Assembly: GCA_947632025.1 (NCBI GenBank)
Contig: CANRNN010000010.1
Location: forward strand, 1-60,678
Length of the DNA: 60,678 bases
Source: an uncultured Clostridia bacterium
GTDB taxonomy: Bacteria > Bacillota > Clostridia > Oscillospirales > Ruminococcaceae
Direction of reading: 5' to 3'
Shown: positions 27,793-38,356 of the stretch, piece after piece
Position numbering within the stretch: position 1 is the first letter of the stretch
Layout of the letters: each line of letters opens with the position of its first letter
The notes under the pieces: model-generated
The model's database searches: none
Told to the model about the DNA's origin: nothing
The model's input: only the letters and a program-made list of their open reading frames with translations
Made by a program: the position numbers and the translations under genes

Positions 27793-29772
27793 TTGAGATC
27801 CATAGGAAAAAAGATAACCAAGGTAAATCTTTTGCTGGTGGGAATATCCCTGTTTATCGTGGGGATCTTCGCGTGCGTTATGTCCTATACTTCCGCGAAC
27901 AAGATGGCGGAGTACAGCATAACCGAAATGACAAAAGAATCCGCCGAAAGAATATCGTGGCAGCTTCAGGCGTATTCCAATATAGCGATCAATATCGGAA
28001 CTATGCCTATATTCACAGACCCCGAAAGCACCCTCGCCGAGAAAAAGGCTATTCTTGAAAACAGAGCCGCCCAGTACGGTCTTGAAAGATGTAACCTTAT
28101 AGATTCCTCCGGAAAAGGGATCGACGGAAACGATTATTCCGACCGCGCCTATTTTCAGGCGGCAATGGCGGGCAGAGCAATGATCTCCGAGCCGCTTGTG
28201 TCAAAAGTCACCGGTAATCTCACAATAATCGTCGCCGCCCCCGTATGGGAAGACGGTCTTTCCGGAAGCAAGCCCGCCGGCTGCGTCTACGTCGTGCCTG
28301 ACGAGGAATTCCTCAACGATATCGTTCGCGGCATAAATATCAGCGAAAACAGCGGCGCTTACCTTATCGACAAGAACGGAAACACCATCGCGAATATTGA
28401 TTCCGAAGTCGTCAAAAACGGCGAGAATATCGAGGAAAAAGCCAAGACCGTCAAATTCTACGAGTACGCCGCCGCTATACACAGCAAAGCCCGTCAGGGC
28501 GAAAGCGGAATCTGGGCAGGCGGTTCTGCGGTAAACCGCGGCTATATGGCTTACCGCCCGATAGAGAGCGAACCCGCCGACGGCTGGTCGCTTATAATCT
28601 ACGCTCCCGTCAAAGATTTCCTAGGCGGCGCTTACACCGCTATATACTTCACCCTCTTCGCGCTCCTCGCGGCACTCGGCGTTTCGGCGTTTATAACTAT
28701 TAAAATGGGTATATCTATCGGAAGCCGCATAAGTGCCTGCACCGAAAGAATACGTCTGCTTGCTACGGGAGATCTTAAAACAGGAATCCCCACAGTCGAA
28801 ATAAACGACGAAACCGCCGTCCTTGCAAAGGCGACCGAGTCCCTCACAGGCTCCCTCAACGGAATGATCGAGGATATGGGCAGAATACTGGGCGGTATGG
28901 CAGACGGCGATTTCACCGTGGATACTGCTCCGGGCAGGGAATACTATAAAGGCGATTTCCACGAGATACTTACTCACGTCGAGGGCATAAAACTGCGCCT
29001 TAACGAAGCAATGTTCAAAATAAACCGTTCCGCGGACAAGGTTTCCGAAAACTCCGAGGAAGTTGCCAAAAACGCCCAGACGCTTTCAGCCGGAGCTTCC
29101 GAGCAGGCAGCGTCCATCGAGGAACTCGCTTCCAATATCCGCATCATCTCCGAGAAAATTTCCGCCAACTCCGAAAATTGCGTAGGCGCGCGCCAGCTCG
29201 TTGAGGAAACCTCCCAGTACGTCGAAACCACCAACGAGGAAATGGAAAAGCTTACCGACGCTATGAAGGACATCAACGCAACTTCCGCAAAGATCAACGC
29301 TATCATCAAAACTATCGAGGATATCGCCTTCCAGACAAATATCCTCGCCCTCAACGCCGCTATCGAATCCGCAAGAGCCGGAATGGCAGGCAAGGGCTTC
29401 TCCGTCGTCGCAAACGAAGTCGGTATACTCGCTTCAAAATCCGCCGAGGCAGCCAAGGATACCACTGCCCTTATCCAGCAGTCCATATCCGCCGTCAAGA
29501 ACGGAACTTCCATAGCTCACCGCACCGCCGAAGCAATGAACCGCGTCGGACAACATACCCACTCCGTCGAGGAAATAGTCGGCAGAATAACCGAAGCAGG
29601 CGAACAGCAGGCGGATATGATACGTCAGGTATCCACGGGTATCGAACAGATCTCTTCCGTCGTTCAGCAGAACTCCTCCACAGCAGAACAGAGCGCGTCA
29701 AGCTCCGCTTACCTCTCCGGAGAAGCGGAAACCCTCAAGGAGCTTATGCATTCGTTCACAATACGCTATTGA
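27793..29772 (+). CDS. methyl-accepting chemotaxis protein with dCache sensor domain
   Basis: 659 residues from the TTG at 27793 (GGGAGGA 7 bases before it; an earlier in-frame TTG at 27772 overlaps that site). Membrane helix 1 ([20 protein letters not shown]), a large extracellular dCache-type domain (about 40-280; [15 protein letters not shown] and [16 protein letters not shown] are typical), membrane helix 2, HAMP, and a C-terminal signalling domain with the conserved hairpin tip [20 protein letters not shown]. There is no C-terminal pentapeptide tether. Flanking genes are not chemotaxis genes, so it is an isolated receptor. Confidence 0.95.
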   Translation: MRSIGKKITKVNLLLVGISLFIVGIFACVMSYTSANKMAEYSITEMTKESAERISWQLQAYSNIAINIGTMPIFTDPESTLAEKKAILENRAAQYGLERCNLIDSSGKGIDGNDYSDRAYFQAAMAGRAMISEPLVSKVTGNLTIIVAAPVWEDGLSGSKPAGCVYVVPDEEFLNDIVRGINISENSGAYLIDKNGNTIANIDSEVVKNGENIEEKAKTVKFYEYAAAIHSKARQGESGIWAGGSAVNRGYMAYRPIESEPADGWSLIIYAPVKDFLGGAYTAIYFTLFALLAALGVSAFITIKMGISIGSRISACTERIRLLATGDLKTGIPTVEINDETAVLAKATESLTGSLNGMIEDMGRILGGMADGDFTVDTAPGREYYKGDFHEILTHVEGIKLRLNEAMFKINRSADKVSENSEEVAKNAQTLSAGASEQAASIEELASNIRIISEKISANSENCVGARQLVEETSQYVETTNEEMEKLTDAMKDINATSAKINAIIKTIEDIAFQTNILALNAAIESARAGMAGKGFSVVANEVGILASKSAEAAKDTTALIQQSISAVKNGTSIAHRTAEAMNRVGQHTHSVEEIVGRITEAGEQQADMIRQVSTGIEQISSVVQQNSSTAEQSASSSAYLSGEAETLKELMHSFTIRY

Positions 29773-29792
29773 TAAATTTTATCGAGCCTTTC

Positions 29793-29822
29793 AGCCGTCC
29801 GCTCTTAAACGGACGGCTTTTC
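29793..29822 (+). terminator. terminator after the chemoreceptor gene
   Basis: AGCCGTCCG (29793-29801) and CGGACGGCT (29810-29818) form a 9-bp stem followed by a short T run. Confidence 0.8.
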
Positions 29823-29912
29823 GGTATGTGAGAAAAATTCGTCAAAATGCACAAAATCAAGGAATAAAATTACTTTTGTAATGGAAAAATAAATGAAGTT
29901 TCGCGGAAACAC

Positions 29913-29941
29913 TTGACAAAAGACGAAGAATATAGTATAAT
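29913..29941 (+). promoter_or_regulatory. str operon promoter (rpsL-rpsG-fusA)
   Basis: TTGACA (29913-29918), 17 bp, TATAAT (29936-29941). The leader to rpsL is about 60 nt. Confidence 0.85.
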
Positions 29942-30008
29942 GTTAAAGTGTGTTTGAGTATTCCGTCGGGAGTGCTTTGAACATAAATTTTGTTTGGAGG
30001 TGAAAATA

Positions 30009-30434
30009 GTGCCTACGTTTAACCAGCTTGTCCGCAAGGGACGCGAGGATTCCGTAAAGAAATCCAAGTCGCCTGCACTTCAGAAAGGTATGAATACTTT
30101 GAAGAAGCAGCAGATCGACCAGCATTCTCCTCAGAAGAGAGGAGTATGCACCGCTGTCAGAACTCAGACTCCTAAGAAACCTAACTCCGCAATGAGAAAG
30201 GTTGCCAGAGTCAAGATCTCCAACGGCTACGAGGTCACTGCGTATATTCCCGGAATCGGACATAAACTGCAGGAACACTCTGTCGTGCTTATCAGAGGCG
30301 GACGTGTAAAGGATCTTCCGGGTGTGCGTTACCACATCATCAGAGGAACACTCGACGCTCAGGGCGTTGACAAGAGAATGCAGGGACGTTCCAAGTACGG
30401 AGCAAAACGTCCGAAGGCGGGAAAGAAAGCGTGA
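30009..30434 (+). CDS. rpsL: 30S ribosomal protein S12
   Basis: 141 residues from the GTG at 30009, which follows GGAGG (29996-30000) by 8 bases and gives the standard N-terminus [12 protein letters not shown]. The conserved decoding-site segments [15 protein letters not shown] and [26 protein letters not shown] are intact, with Lys at the main streptomycin-sensitive position. It is first in the str operon and is followed by rpsG after a gap of 130 bases. Confidence 0.98.
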   Translation: MPTFNQLVRKGREDSVKKSKSPALQKGMNTLKKQQIDQHSPQKRGVCTAVRTQTPKKPNSAMRKVARVKISNGYEVTAYIPGIGHKLQEHSVVLIRGGRVKDLPGVRYHIIRGTLDAQGVDKRMQGRSKYGAKRPKAGKKA

Positions 30435-30564
30435 TCTTAACCCACTAAAGGCTGTAAAACGGGCATTATTTCTTATAGAATCATTGCCTCGTAGTACGGC
30501 ATATGCGGGAGTTTAAGGCTTTCGAGTACCTGTGATTTTCATTTTTATGAAGGAGGGAAGAAAA

Positions 30565-31035
30565 GTGCCAAGAAGAGGTAATGTACCGAAGCGTGAGGTT
30601 CTTCCGGATCCGCTTTACGGATCGGAGCTTGTAACAAGACTTATCAATAACATCATGCTGGACGGTAAAAAGGGCGTAGCCCAGAAAATCGTATACGGCG
30701 CGTTCGAGATAGTTGCCGAAAAGACCGGCAAGGACGCTCTGGAGGCTTTCGAGGAGGCAATGGAAAACATCATGCCGCAGCTCGAAGTCAAAGCAAGACG
30801 TGTCGGCGGCGCGACATATCAGGTCCCGATGGAGGTGCGTCCGGAAAGAAGACGTACATTGGGACTGAGATGGATAACCACCTACAGCCGCCAGCGCAGC
30901 GAGAAAACGATGAAAGAAAGACTCGCAAACGAGATATGCGACGCGCTGAACAATCAGGGCGGCGCGTGCAAGAAGCGTGACGATACTCACAAGATGGCAG
31001 AAGCCAATAAGGCTTTCGCGCACTTCAAGTGGTAA
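30565..31035 (+). CDS. rpsG: 30S ribosomal protein S7
   Basis: 156 residues from the GTG at 30565 (AAGGAGGG upstream), giving the standard [16 protein letters not shown] start; an in-frame ATG at 30532 would add 11 non-conserved residues. The 16S-binding segment ([19 protein letters not shown]) and the C-terminal helix ([13 protein letters not shown]) are intact. It is in the str operon between rpsL and fusA. Confidence 0.98.
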   Translation: MPRRGNVPKREVLPDPLYGSELVTRLINNIMLDGKKGVAQKIVYGAFEIVAEKTGKDALEAFEEAMENIMPQLEVKARRVGGATYQVPMEVRPERRRTLGLRWITTYSRQRSEKTMKERLANEICDALNNQGGACKKRDDTHKMAEANKAFAHFKW

Positions 31036-31059
31036 TCCGAGCATATTACGGAGGGCTTT

Positions 31060-33147
31060 ATGAAAAGAGATGTAACTCTTGAAATGACCCGTAATATTGG
31101 TATAATGGCTCATATCGACGCGGGAAAAACCACCACGACCGAGCGTATCCTTTTCTATACCGGAATCAACCACAAGATCGGAGAAACGCACGACGGCGCT
31201 TCCACGATGGACTGGATGGAGCAGGAAAAGGAAAGAGGTATCACGATCACCTCTGCCGCTACGACCGCGTTCTGGAAAGAGCATCGTATCAATATTATCG
31301 ACACTCCGGGACACGTTGACTTCACAGTAGAAGTTCAGCGTTCTCTGAGAGTGCTTGACGGCTCTGTTACTGTATTCTGCGCGAAAGGCGGCGTTGAGCC
31401 GCAGTCTGAAACAGTATGGCGTCAGGCGGATAATTATCACGTTCCCAGAATGGCTTATGTAAATAAGATGGATATAATGGGAGCAAACTTCTATAACGTC
31501 GTGGATATGATGAAGGACAGACTTAAGTGTAATGCCGTTCCTATCCAGCTTCCTATCGGAGCTGAGGCGGATTTCAAGGGCATTATCGACCTCATCGAAA
31601 TGAACGCGGACGTTTACTACGACGACCTCGGCAAGGATATGCGCGTCGAGGAGATCCCCGCGGATATGAAGGAAAAAGCAGAGGAATACCGTGCAAACCT
31701 TCTCGAAAAGGTAGCCGAGCTTGACGATGACCTTATGGAAAGATACCTCGAAAACGAGGGCGCGGATTTCACCGCCGAGGAAATCAAAAAGGCTATCAGA
31801 AAGGGTACTATCGAGAATAAGTTCGTACCCGTTACCTGCGGTACTTCTTACAGAAACAAGGGCGTACAGAAACTGCTCGACGCTATCGTCGACTATATGC
31901 CGTCGCCTTTGGATATCCCGTCTATCAAGGGAGTAAACCCCGAAACAGGCGAGGAGGAAGAGCGTCACGCAGGCGACGACCAGCCGTTCTCCGCTCTCGC
32001 GTTCAAAATCGCGACCGACCCGTTCGTCGGAAAACTCTGCTTCTTCAGAGTTTATTCGGGATATGTTGACGCAGGTACCACCGTCCTTAATTCCACTAAG
32101 GATAAGAACGAGCGTATGGGACGTATCCTCCAGATGCACTCCAACCACAGACAGGACATCGACGCTTGCCCGTGCGGCGATATCGCGGCAGTCGTAGGTA
32201 CAAAATATACCACGACAGGCGATACCCTCTGCGACGAGAATCACCCGATAATCCTTGAGTCTATGGAGTTCCCGGAGCCCGTTATCGACCTCGCTATCGA
32301 GCCGAAAACAAAGGCAGGTCAGGAGAAAATGGCGATCGCCCTCGCAAAACTCGCCGAGGAAGATCCTACCTTCAAGACCTTTACCAATGCCGAAACAGGT
32401 CAGACCATCATCGCCGGAATGGGCGAGCTTCACCTTGAGATCATCGTCGACAGACTTCTGCGCGAGTTCAAGGTCGAGGCAAATGTCGGCGCACCTCAGG
32501 TCGCTTATAAGGAAACTATCACCGGCAACGCCGATGTTGATATGAAGTATAAGCGTCAGTCGGGCGGTTCGGGTCAGTACGGTCACGTTAAGATCCGTGT
32601 CGAGCCGAACGAAAGCGGCAAGGGCTACGAGTTTATAAACAATGTAGTCGGCGGCGCAATCCCGAAGGAGTTTATCCCTGCCGTAGACGCCGGTATCCAG
32701 GGCGCTCTCAACGCGGGCGTTCTCGCGGGATATCCCGTAGTAGACCTTAAAGTCGAGTTGTACGACGGTTCTTACCATGAGGTCGACTCGTCCGAAATGG
32801 CATTCAAGATCGCAGGCTCTATGGCAATCAAGGAAGCGCTTAAACAGGCACATTCCATTATCCTTGAGCCTATAATGAAGGTAGTTGTCGTATGCCCGAC
32901 CGATTATACCGGTACGGTAATAGGCGACCTCACCTCCCGCCGCGGTCAGATACAGGGACAGGAATCAAGATTCGGCTCGGAGTCTATCACGGCTCTCGTG
33001 CCTCTGTCGGAAATGTTCGGATACTCCAACGACCTCCGCTCCAAAACACAGGGACGCGGTCAGTACGTTATGGAGCCTCATTCCTATATCGAGGTTCCGA
33101 AGTCTATCGCCGAGGGCATTATGTCCAAGCGTAAACAGAACGATTGA
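31060..33147 (+). CDS. fusA: elongation factor G
   Basis: 695 residues. GTPase motifs: [14 protein letters not shown] (G1), [10 protein letters not shown] (switch I), DTPGHVDFT (G3), NKMD (G4); followed by domains II-V, including the [11 protein letters not shown] segment of domain IV. GGAGGG precedes the ATG. It is full length with no unusual features and ends the rpsL-rpsG-fusA run. It drives ribosomal translocation and ribosome recycling. Confidence 0.98.
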   Translation: MKRDVTLEMTRNIGIMAHIDAGKTTTTERILFYTGINHKIGETHDGASTMDWMEQEKERGITITSAATTAFWKEHRINIIDTPGHVDFTVEVQRSLRVLDGSVTVFCAKGGVEPQSETVWRQADNYHVPRMAYVNKMDIMGANFYNVVDMMKDRLKCNAVPIQLPIGAEADFKGIIDLIEMNADVYYDDLGKDMRVEEIPADMKEKAEEYRANLLEKVAELDDDLMERYLENEGADFTAEEIKKAIRKGTIENKFVPVTCGTSYRNKGVQKLLDAIVDYMPSPLDIPSIKGVNPETGEEEERHAGDDQPFSALAFKIATDPFVGKLCFFRVYSGYVDAGTTVLNSTKDKNERMGRILQMHSNHRQDIDACPCGDIAAVVGTKYTTTGDTLCDENHPIILESMEFPEPVIDLAIEPKTKAGQEKMAIALAKLAEEDPTFKTFTNAETGQTIIAGMGELHLEIIVDRLLREFKVEANVGAPQVAYKETITGNADVDMKYKRQSGGSGQYGHVKIRVEPNESGKGYEFINNVVGGAIPKEFIPAVDAGIQGALNAGVLAGYPVVDLKVELYDGSYHEVDSSEMAFKIAGSMAIKEALKQAHSIILEPIMKVVVVCPTDYTGTVIGDLTSRRGQIQGQESRFGSESITALVPLSEMFGYSNDLRSKTQGRGQYVMEPHSYIEVPKSIAEGIMSKRKQND

Positions 33148-33214
33148 TTCTGAAAAAATCGCCGCGCTTCGACGCGGTATCCAAAGAAAATTTGCCGTTG
33201 CGCCTGAAAACTAC

Positions 33215-33243
33215 TTGATTTTTTCGGGTAAAAATGGTAAAAT
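33215..33243 (+). promoter_or_regulatory. tuf promoter
   Basis: TTGATT (33215-33220), 17 bp ending TGG, TAAAAT (33238-33243): tuf can be transcribed independently of the str operon. A hairpin CGGGAGC-AAA-GCTCCCG (33267-33283) lies in its leader just before the ribosome site. Confidence 0.7.
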
Positions 33244-33306
33244 ATTAAGTGTAACAATTTATTTTTCGGGAGCAAAGCTCCCGCCTTATAAAAGGAGGAA
33301 AAACCA

Positions 33307-34542
33307 ATGGCAAAGGAAAAGTATGATTCCAGCTTACCCCACGTAAACATCGGTACTATCGGACACGTTGACCACGGCAAGACCACCCTTACCGCGGCTA
33401 TCACCAAGTACCTTGCTCTTAAGGGTCAGGCTCAGTTCGAGGCTTATGATATGATTGATAAGGCTCCTGAGGAGAGAGAGCGCGGTATCACAATCAATAC
33501 CGCACACGTTGAGTATAAGACCGACAAGCGTCACTACGCTCACGTTGACTGCCCCGGACACGCTGACTATATCAAGAACATGATCACCGGCGCAGCTCAG
33601 ATGGACGGCGCGATCCTCGTTGTTGCAGGTACAGACGGCGCAATGGCTCAGACTAAGGAGCATATCCTGCTTGCACGTCAGGTAGGCGTTCCTTCGATCG
33701 TAGTTTTCGTAAACAAGTGCGACGACGTTGACGGCGTTGAGTACGACGAAGCAACAGGCGAGTACAAGGATAACGACGGTATGCTCGAACTCGTAACCGA
33801 GGACCTTAAGGATATCCTTTCCAACAACGGCTTCGATAATGTACAGTTCGTATGCGGTTCCGCAAAGAAGGCTCTTGACAGCACTTCCAACGACCCCAAC
33901 GCTCCCGAATACGCTTGCATCAAGAAGCTTATGGACGTTGTAGACGAAGCTATCCCCACTCCTGAGCGTGATGACGCAAAGCCTTTCCTTATGCCTGTAG
34001 AGGATACAATGACCATTTCCGGTCGTGGTACCGTTGCAACAGGACGTGTTGAGAGAGGTGCTGCAAAGGTCGGCGATACCGTTGAGATCACAGGTCTTGT
34101 AGAAGAGCCCAAGTCCACCGTTATCACAGGTCTTGAAATGTTCCACAAGAGCCTTGATGAGGCAGTTGCAGGCTACAACATCGGCGCTCTGCTCCGTGGT
34201 ATCACCCGTGACGAGATCGAGCGCGGACAGGTACTCTGCAAGCCCGGATCTATCCACCCGCACACCAAGTTCAGCGGTCAGGTTTACGTTCTTAAGAAGG
34301 AAGAGGGCGGTCGTCATACCCCGTTCGTTTCCAACTATCGTCCGCAGTTCTACTTCAGAACCACCGACGTTACCGGCGTTATCACACTTCCCGCTGACAA
34401 GGAAATGTGTATGCCCGGCGATAACGTTGTAATGGACGTTGAGCTTATCACTCCTATCGCAATAGAGGAAGGACTTCGTTTCGCGATCCGTGAGGGCGGC
34501 AGAACGGTTGGTTCCGGCGTCGTTACAAAGATCAACGCTTAA
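33307..34542 (+). CDS. tuf: elongation factor Tu
   Basis: 411 residues, some 12-16 longer than typical bacterial EF-Tu. G1 GHVDHGKT, switch [21 protein letters not shown] and NKCD are intact. The extra length is mainly an acidic insertion after NKCDDVDG ([14 protein letters not shown]) and a short one near [12 protein letters not shown], both in the GTPase domain near the guanine-binding loops. AAAGGAGG precedes the ATG. It has its own promoter and a strong terminator. Confidence 0.98.
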   Translation: MAKEKYDSSLPHVNIGTIGHVDHGKTTLTAAITKYLALKGQAQFEAYDMIDKAPEERERGITINTAHVEYKTDKRHYAHVDCPGHADYIKNMITGAAQMDGAILVVAGTDGAMAQTKEHILLARQVGVPSIVVFVNKCDDVDGVEYDEATGEYKDNDGMLELVTEDLKDILSNNGFDNVQFVCGSAKKALDSTSNDPNAPEYACIKKLMDVVDEAIPTPERDDAKPFLMPVEDTMTISGRGTVATGRVERGAAKVGDTVEITGLVEEPKSTVITGLEMFHKSLDEAVAGYNIGALLRGITRDEIERGQVLCKPGSIHPHTKFSGQVYVLKKEEGGRHTPFVSNYRPQFYFRTTDVTGVITLPADKEMCMPGDNVVMDVELITPIAIEEGLRFAIREGGRTVGSGVVTKINA

Positions 34543-34566
34543 TTGATCTTTCGTTGAACAAATCGA

Positions 34567-34597
34567 ATCCCCTGAGGGTATCCTCAGGGGATTTTTG
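34567..34597 (+). terminator. tuf terminator
   Basis: ATCCCCTGAGG pairs with CCTCAGGGGAT around a 4-base loop, followed by TTTTTGTATTT. Confidence 0.92.
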
Positions 34598-34618
34598 TAT
34601 TTGTACGCCGACTTATCT

Positions 34619-35206
34619 TCAAAACCAATTTCTCAGCCACTCGTAAACGGCAAATTTGATCGTAAACCCTTGCGGCTTCTGAAAGTCTGCTGCAAGCACG
34701 TCCGATTTTTCAGGCTCCGAAACAGCAGGCAGACACAGCTGCGGAAAAATCACACACCACCAGTTATGCCCCTCACCCTTGCCGAGAGTTATCTTAAGAG
34801 CGCGGTATTCACCCGCAGGCAAAATGACCCTGTCGTATTCGCGAGTCGGGAATCTGCTGTCGGAAAGCTCCGCACGCGCCGAATATTCAAATCCCCTCCC
34901 CCTCAGAAATTCGTTGCACCTCTCCTCAATTTCCGGCAGAAGCAGAATTATTTTTTCTTCCGCCTCCGAAACCGACTTGCATTCAGCCAGCTCCCCCGAA
35001 AATTCCGAAAGCACCATATCCCTCACTTCCAGCTTGATTTTCTGGTCGTCCTCCGAATCGGAGTTTGCAGGAATGTGAAGCCGCAAAACCTCTCCTTGAA
35101 CTTCCTCGCATTTCTCCGAAAAAACCGTGAAGCTCCCGATCCCTACCGAGATTATAATTCCCAGAATAAGTAAACTAACCGTTATAATGTTTTTAATCAT
35201 CGTCAT
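34619..35206 (-). CDS. spoIIR: stage II sporulation protein R
   Basis: 195 residues from the ATG at 35206, which follows GGAGG by 5 bases (the next ATG, at 35200, is also possible). One N-terminal membrane/signal helix (NIITVSLLILGIIISVGIG) precedes the conserved LRLHIPANSDSEDDQKIKLE, FPTREYDRVILPAGEYRAL and GHNWWCVIFPQLC blocks. In Bacillus the secreted SpoIIR activates SpoIIGA, which processes pro-sigma-E in the mother cell. Its presence places the organism in a spore-forming lineage, though not proving spore formation. It is divergent from hprK. Confidence 0.93.
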   Translation of the reverse strand: MTMIKNIITVSLLILGIIISVGIGSFTVFSEKCEEVQGEVLRLHIPANSDSEDDQKIKLEVRDMVLSEFSGELAECKSVSEAEEKIILLLPEIEERCNEFLRGRGFEYSARAELSDSRFPTREYDRVILPAGEYRALKITLGKGEGHNWWCVIFPQLCLPAVSEPEKSDVLAADFQKPQGFTIKFAVYEWLRNWF

Positions 35207-35299
35207 CAAAACCTCCAAAATGTCATATCCCTTGTAACAAAAGTTTTGACGCCTACGGAAAAATTATACAAAAACAGACCCCCTAAGTCGAAAAAATAC

Positions 35300-35328
35300 T
35301 TGCAAAATTCATAAAAATGGTGTATAAT
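35300..35328 (+). promoter_or_regulatory. hprK operon promoter
   Basis: TTGCAA (35300-35305), 17 bp, TATAAT (35323-35328). The likely unit is hprK-glk-murB and onwards. Confidence 0.75.
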
Positions 35329-35365
35329 AAAGATAATAATTTAGTTTGAGAAAGGATCTTTTGTT

Positions 35366-36337
35366 ATGCCTCTGGAAGAAATTACAAGGGAATTGTCCAC
35401 CACAATTAAAAAAATGATAGACGAGTTAAAACTCGAAGTGATTTATATGCCCGAAAACGGCGAGAATTCCCTGATCTCAAATAACGATACCAACCGTCCG
35501 GGATTGCAGTTCGCGGGCTTCTACGAGTATTTCGATAATAAACGTGTTCAGGTCATGGGAAAAATGGAAACGTCCTACCTTATGGGACTTGACCCCGAAG
35601 TGCGCAGAAAACGTATAGAGGATTTCCTGTCATACAGATTCCCTGCATTGATAATCACGCGCAGTCAGGATGTCCTTCCCGAAATGATGGAGGCTGCTCC
35701 GACTTACGAAGTACCTATACTCAGAACCGACGAAAGCACATCCGTTTTCATAGCAAAGCTTATGGCGTTTTTGAATCTGGAGCTTGCACCGCGTATCACC
35801 CGCCACGGCGTTCTTATCGAGATATACGGCGAGGGAGTTATGATAATGGGCGAAAGCGGCGTAGGTAAGTCCGAAACCGCCGTCGAGCTTGTAAAGCGCG
35901 GACATAGACTTATCGCCGACGACGCGGTTGAAATCCGCAAAGCGTCGAACATCACGCTTGTCGGCTCGTCACCTGATAATATCCGTCATTTTCTGGAGCT
36001 TCGCGGCATAGGTATTGTAAACGCAAGACAGCTTTTCGGTATCGGCTCCGTTAAAATGTCCGAGAAAATAGATATGGTCGTCGAAATGGAACTCTGGAAT
36101 CCCGAAAAAACCTACGACAGAATGGGCGTGGATACGCATTATATGACAATTCTCGGCGTAAAAGTCCCCCTGCTCAATATCCCCGTAAAGCCGGGACGTA
36201 ACCTCGCCGTTATCCTTGAAGTTGCCGCAATGAATAACCGCCAGAAGAAAATGGGCTACAATGCGGCAAAAGACCTCCTCCGCCAGCTCGGAATGGATTC
36301 CGACAGCGAGGATATTATGTCCGATTTGAATCTGTAA
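35366..36337 (+). CDS. hprK: HPr kinase/phosphorylase
   Basis: 323 residues. Walker A is GESGVGKS (162-169), followed by RLIADDAVEI, and the family-specific PVKPGRNLAVILEVAAMNNRQKK block near the C-terminus. It phosphorylates and dephosphorylates HPr on Ser46, the master signal of catabolite repression in Firmicutes. GAAAGGA is upstream of the ATG. It is the first gene of the conserved hprK-glk-murB-rapZ-whiA run, with a 19-base gap to glk. Confidence 0.97.
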   Translation: MPLEEITRELSTTIKKMIDELKLEVIYMPENGENSLISNNDTNRPGLQFAGFYEYFDNKRVQVMGKMETSYLMGLDPEVRRKRIEDFLSYRFPALIITRSQDVLPEMMEAAPTYEVPILRTDESTSVFIAKLMAFLNLELAPRITRHGVLIEIYGEGVMIMGESGVGKSETAVELVKRGHRLIADDAVEIRKASNITLVGSSPDNIRHFLELRGIGIVNARQLFGIGSVKMSEKIDMVVEMELWNPEKTYDRMGVDTHYMTILGVKVPLLNIPVKPGRNLAVILEVAAMNNRQKKMGYNAAKDLLRQLGMDSDSEDIMSDLNL

Positions 36338-36356
36338 TTTTTAAGGAGAGTATATT

Positions 36357-37313
36357 ATGTATAATATTGGAGTCGATCTCGGCGGCACGAATATCAAAGT
36401 AGGACTTGTCGACGATAAATACAATATCATATCCAAGGCTACCGCCAAAACAAATCTTCCCCGACCCGCAGAGGAAATAGCAGCGTCTATCGTCGAGCTT
36501 ATCTGGAAAGCGCTCGGCGAAGCAAAAGTCACTATCGGCGAGGTGAAGTCCATCGGCATCGGCACTCCCGGAGTAGCCAACCGAAACAGCGGTATCGTTC
36601 TTTATTCCTGCAATCTCGGATTCAATAATACCGACCTTCGCGCCCTTATCCGTAAGCGCCTTGAACTTCCCATTTATGTCGAGAACGACGCGAACGCCGC
36701 GGCATTCGGCGAAGTCCTCGCGGGCGCAGGCAAGGGATATAAGGACGTTGTCGTCGTGACCCTCGGTACAGGCGTCGGCGGCGGAATTATAATCGACGGA
36801 AAGATCTACACAGGCTTCAATTTCTGCGGCGCTGAACTCGGTCATACGGTCATTCAGTACGGCGGCAGACAGTGCGGCTGCGGAAGAAAAGGCTGCTTTG
36901 AGGCATATTCCTCGGCGACCGCGCTTATAAATATGACTAAAGAGGCAATGGAAGAAAATAAGGATTCCGGAATGTGGAAGCTGTGCGACGGCGATATAGC
37001 AAATGTCGACGGAAAAACAGCATTCGACGGAATGAGAGCGGGCGACGTCGCCGCAAAAAGCGTTGTCGACACATATATCGAGTACTTAGGCTGCGGTCTT
37101 GTTAATATCGTAAACACCTTCCAGCCCGAAATGCTCCTTATAGGGGGCGGTATCTGTAAGGAAGGCGAAAACCTGACAGGTCCCCTCACGGAGATCATCA
37201 GGCGTGACAGCTATTGCATAGATGCCGAAAAAACCACCAAGCTCGATATCTGCAGCCTCGGAAACGACGCGGGAATTATCGGCGCGGCTTATCTTTACAG
37301 CATAGCCGAATGA
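36357..37313 (+). CDS. glk: ROK-family glucokinase
   Basis: 318 residues. ATP motif DLGGTNIKVGLV at the N-terminus, catalytic Asp111 in VENDANAAAFGE, GTGVGGGIII, and the ROK zinc-binding block CGCGRKGCFEAYSS with the preceding GHT. These identify a ROK sugar kinase; the glucose assignment follows from the family and from the link with HPr kinase. AAGGAG precedes the ATG. Its cytoplasmic role is phosphorylation of free glucose released from oligosaccharides. Confidence 0.93.
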   Translation: MYNIGVDLGGTNIKVGLVDDKYNIISKATAKTNLPRPAEEIAASIVELIWKALGEAKVTIGEVKSIGIGTPGVANRNSGIVLYSCNLGFNNTDLRALIRKRLELPIYVENDANAAAFGEVLAGAGKGYKDVVVVTLGTGVGGGIIIDGKIYTGFNFCGAELGHTVIQYGGRQCGCGRKGCFEAYSSATALINMTKEAMEENKDSGMWKLCDGDIANVDGKTAFDGMRAGDVAAKSVVDTYIEYLGCGLVNIVNTFQPEMLLIGGGICKEGENLTGPLTEIIRRDSYCIDAEKTTKLDICSLGNDAGIIGAAYLYSIAE

Positions 37314-37356
37314 TATATTTCGGCGCTGCCCATATTTAATTTAACGGAGGCATCGT

Positions 37357-38265
37357 ATGGACTATTCTGTGATAGAATCGCTGTGTATTGCAAGCAAAAC
37401 GGAATTCGCACACAGCGCCCCGCTAAAGCAGTATTGCACGATGAAAATAGGAGGAGCCTGCGATATCCTTGTAAAGCCGAACAGCGAGCAAATAATTGCC
37501 GAGTTGCTCTCTGAATGTAAAAAGAACAGTATCCCGTATTTTATACTAGGAAAAGGCAGCAATGTCCTGTTTTCCGACAGCGGATTCCGTGGTGTCGCTG
37601 TCCTCATAGGTCAGGAGCTTGGCGGGATAACCGTCGACGGAAATACAATAACTGCGGGTGCCGGCGCACCACTTAACGCCGTGTGTCGGGCTGCGCTCGA
37701 AAATTCTCTTTCCGGAGCGGAAAACCTCTACGGCATTCCCGCTTCCGTCGGCGGAGCACTCTATATGAACGCCGGAGCATTCGGTGGCGAAATGAAAGAC
37801 ATCGTCACCTCCTGCCGTTACATTGACGAAAACGGAACCGCCCGTGAAATGCCCGTCGGAGATATGGAGCTTTGCTATCGTCACAGCATTTTCTGCGGAA
37901 AAAACAATGTTATAACGTCCGTCACAATGCGCTTCCAAAACGGTGATAAAACAGCTATCCAAGCCCGTATGGACGAGGTCATCAGACTTCGCAGGGAAAA
38001 ACAGCCGCTTGAATTTCCCTCCTGCGGAAGTACGTTCAAACGACCGAAAAACGGCTTTGCAGCGGCACTTATCGAGGAGTGCGGACTGAAAGGCTTCACC
38101 GTCGGCGGAGCGCAGGTCAGCCAAAAGCACAGCGGTTTCGTGATAAACCGCGGCAACGCAACGTTCGAGGACGTAATGGCAGTTGTCGACCATGTGAGGT
38201 CTGTCGTCCTCAAAGAAAAAGGCGTCGAGCTTGAGTGCGAAATGGAGATCCTCGGCAGCCGTTAA
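37357..38265 (+). CDS. murB: UDP-N-acetylenolpyruvoylglucosamine reductase
   Basis: 302 residues. FAD-binding features LGKGSNVLFSD and GIPASVGGALYMNAGAFGGEM, with catalytic Ser in CGSTFKRP and the conserved LIEECGLKGFTVGGAQVS. It is MurB of the Firmicutes type without the long Tyr loop. It reduces the enolpyruvyl group to give UDP-MurNAc. ACGGAGG precedes the ATG. The gap to rapZ holds the palindromic element described separately. Confidence 0.96.
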   Translation: MDYSVIESLCIASKTEFAHSAPLKQYCTMKIGGACDILVKPNSEQIIAELLSECKKNSIPYFILGKGSNVLFSDSGFRGVAVLIGQELGGITVDGNTITAGAGAPLNAVCRAALENSLSGAENLYGIPASVGGALYMNAGAFGGEMKDIVTSCRYIDENGTAREMPVGDMELCYRHSIFCGKNNVITSVTMRFQNGDKTAIQARMDEVIRLRREKQPLEFPSCGSTFKRPKNGFAAALIEECGLKGFTVGGAQVSQKHSGFVINRGNATFEDVMAVVDHVRSVVLKEKGVELECEMEILGSR

Positions 38266-38267
38266 AA

Positions 38268-38299
38268 TCAAGAATCTTGTACTTTATACAAGAACTTTG
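38268..38299. repeat. palindromic element (TCAAGAATCTTGT) and imperfect copy between murB and rapZ
   Basis: CAAGAATCTTG (38269-38279) is a perfect palindrome starting 3 bases after the murB stop; a degraded copy CAAGAACTTTG follows at 38289-38299. It belongs to the same motif family as the sites in the XRE-ImmA cassette. Confidence 0.6.
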
Positions 38300-38356
38300 A
38301 ATTCAAAATCAATTCAGGGGGCTGACAAAGCTCCTTAGTTTTGTTTGGAGGATATT

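Noticed and set aside
30481-32853. Long open frame (790 codons) on the minus strand opposite rpsG and fusA
   Set aside because: It is the shadow of highly biased codons in fusA; it has no ribosome site and no recognisable domains.
34563-34590. tRNA-like T-loop (CGAATCCCC)
   Set aside because: It is the left arm of the tuf terminator; no cloverleaf can be drawn around it.
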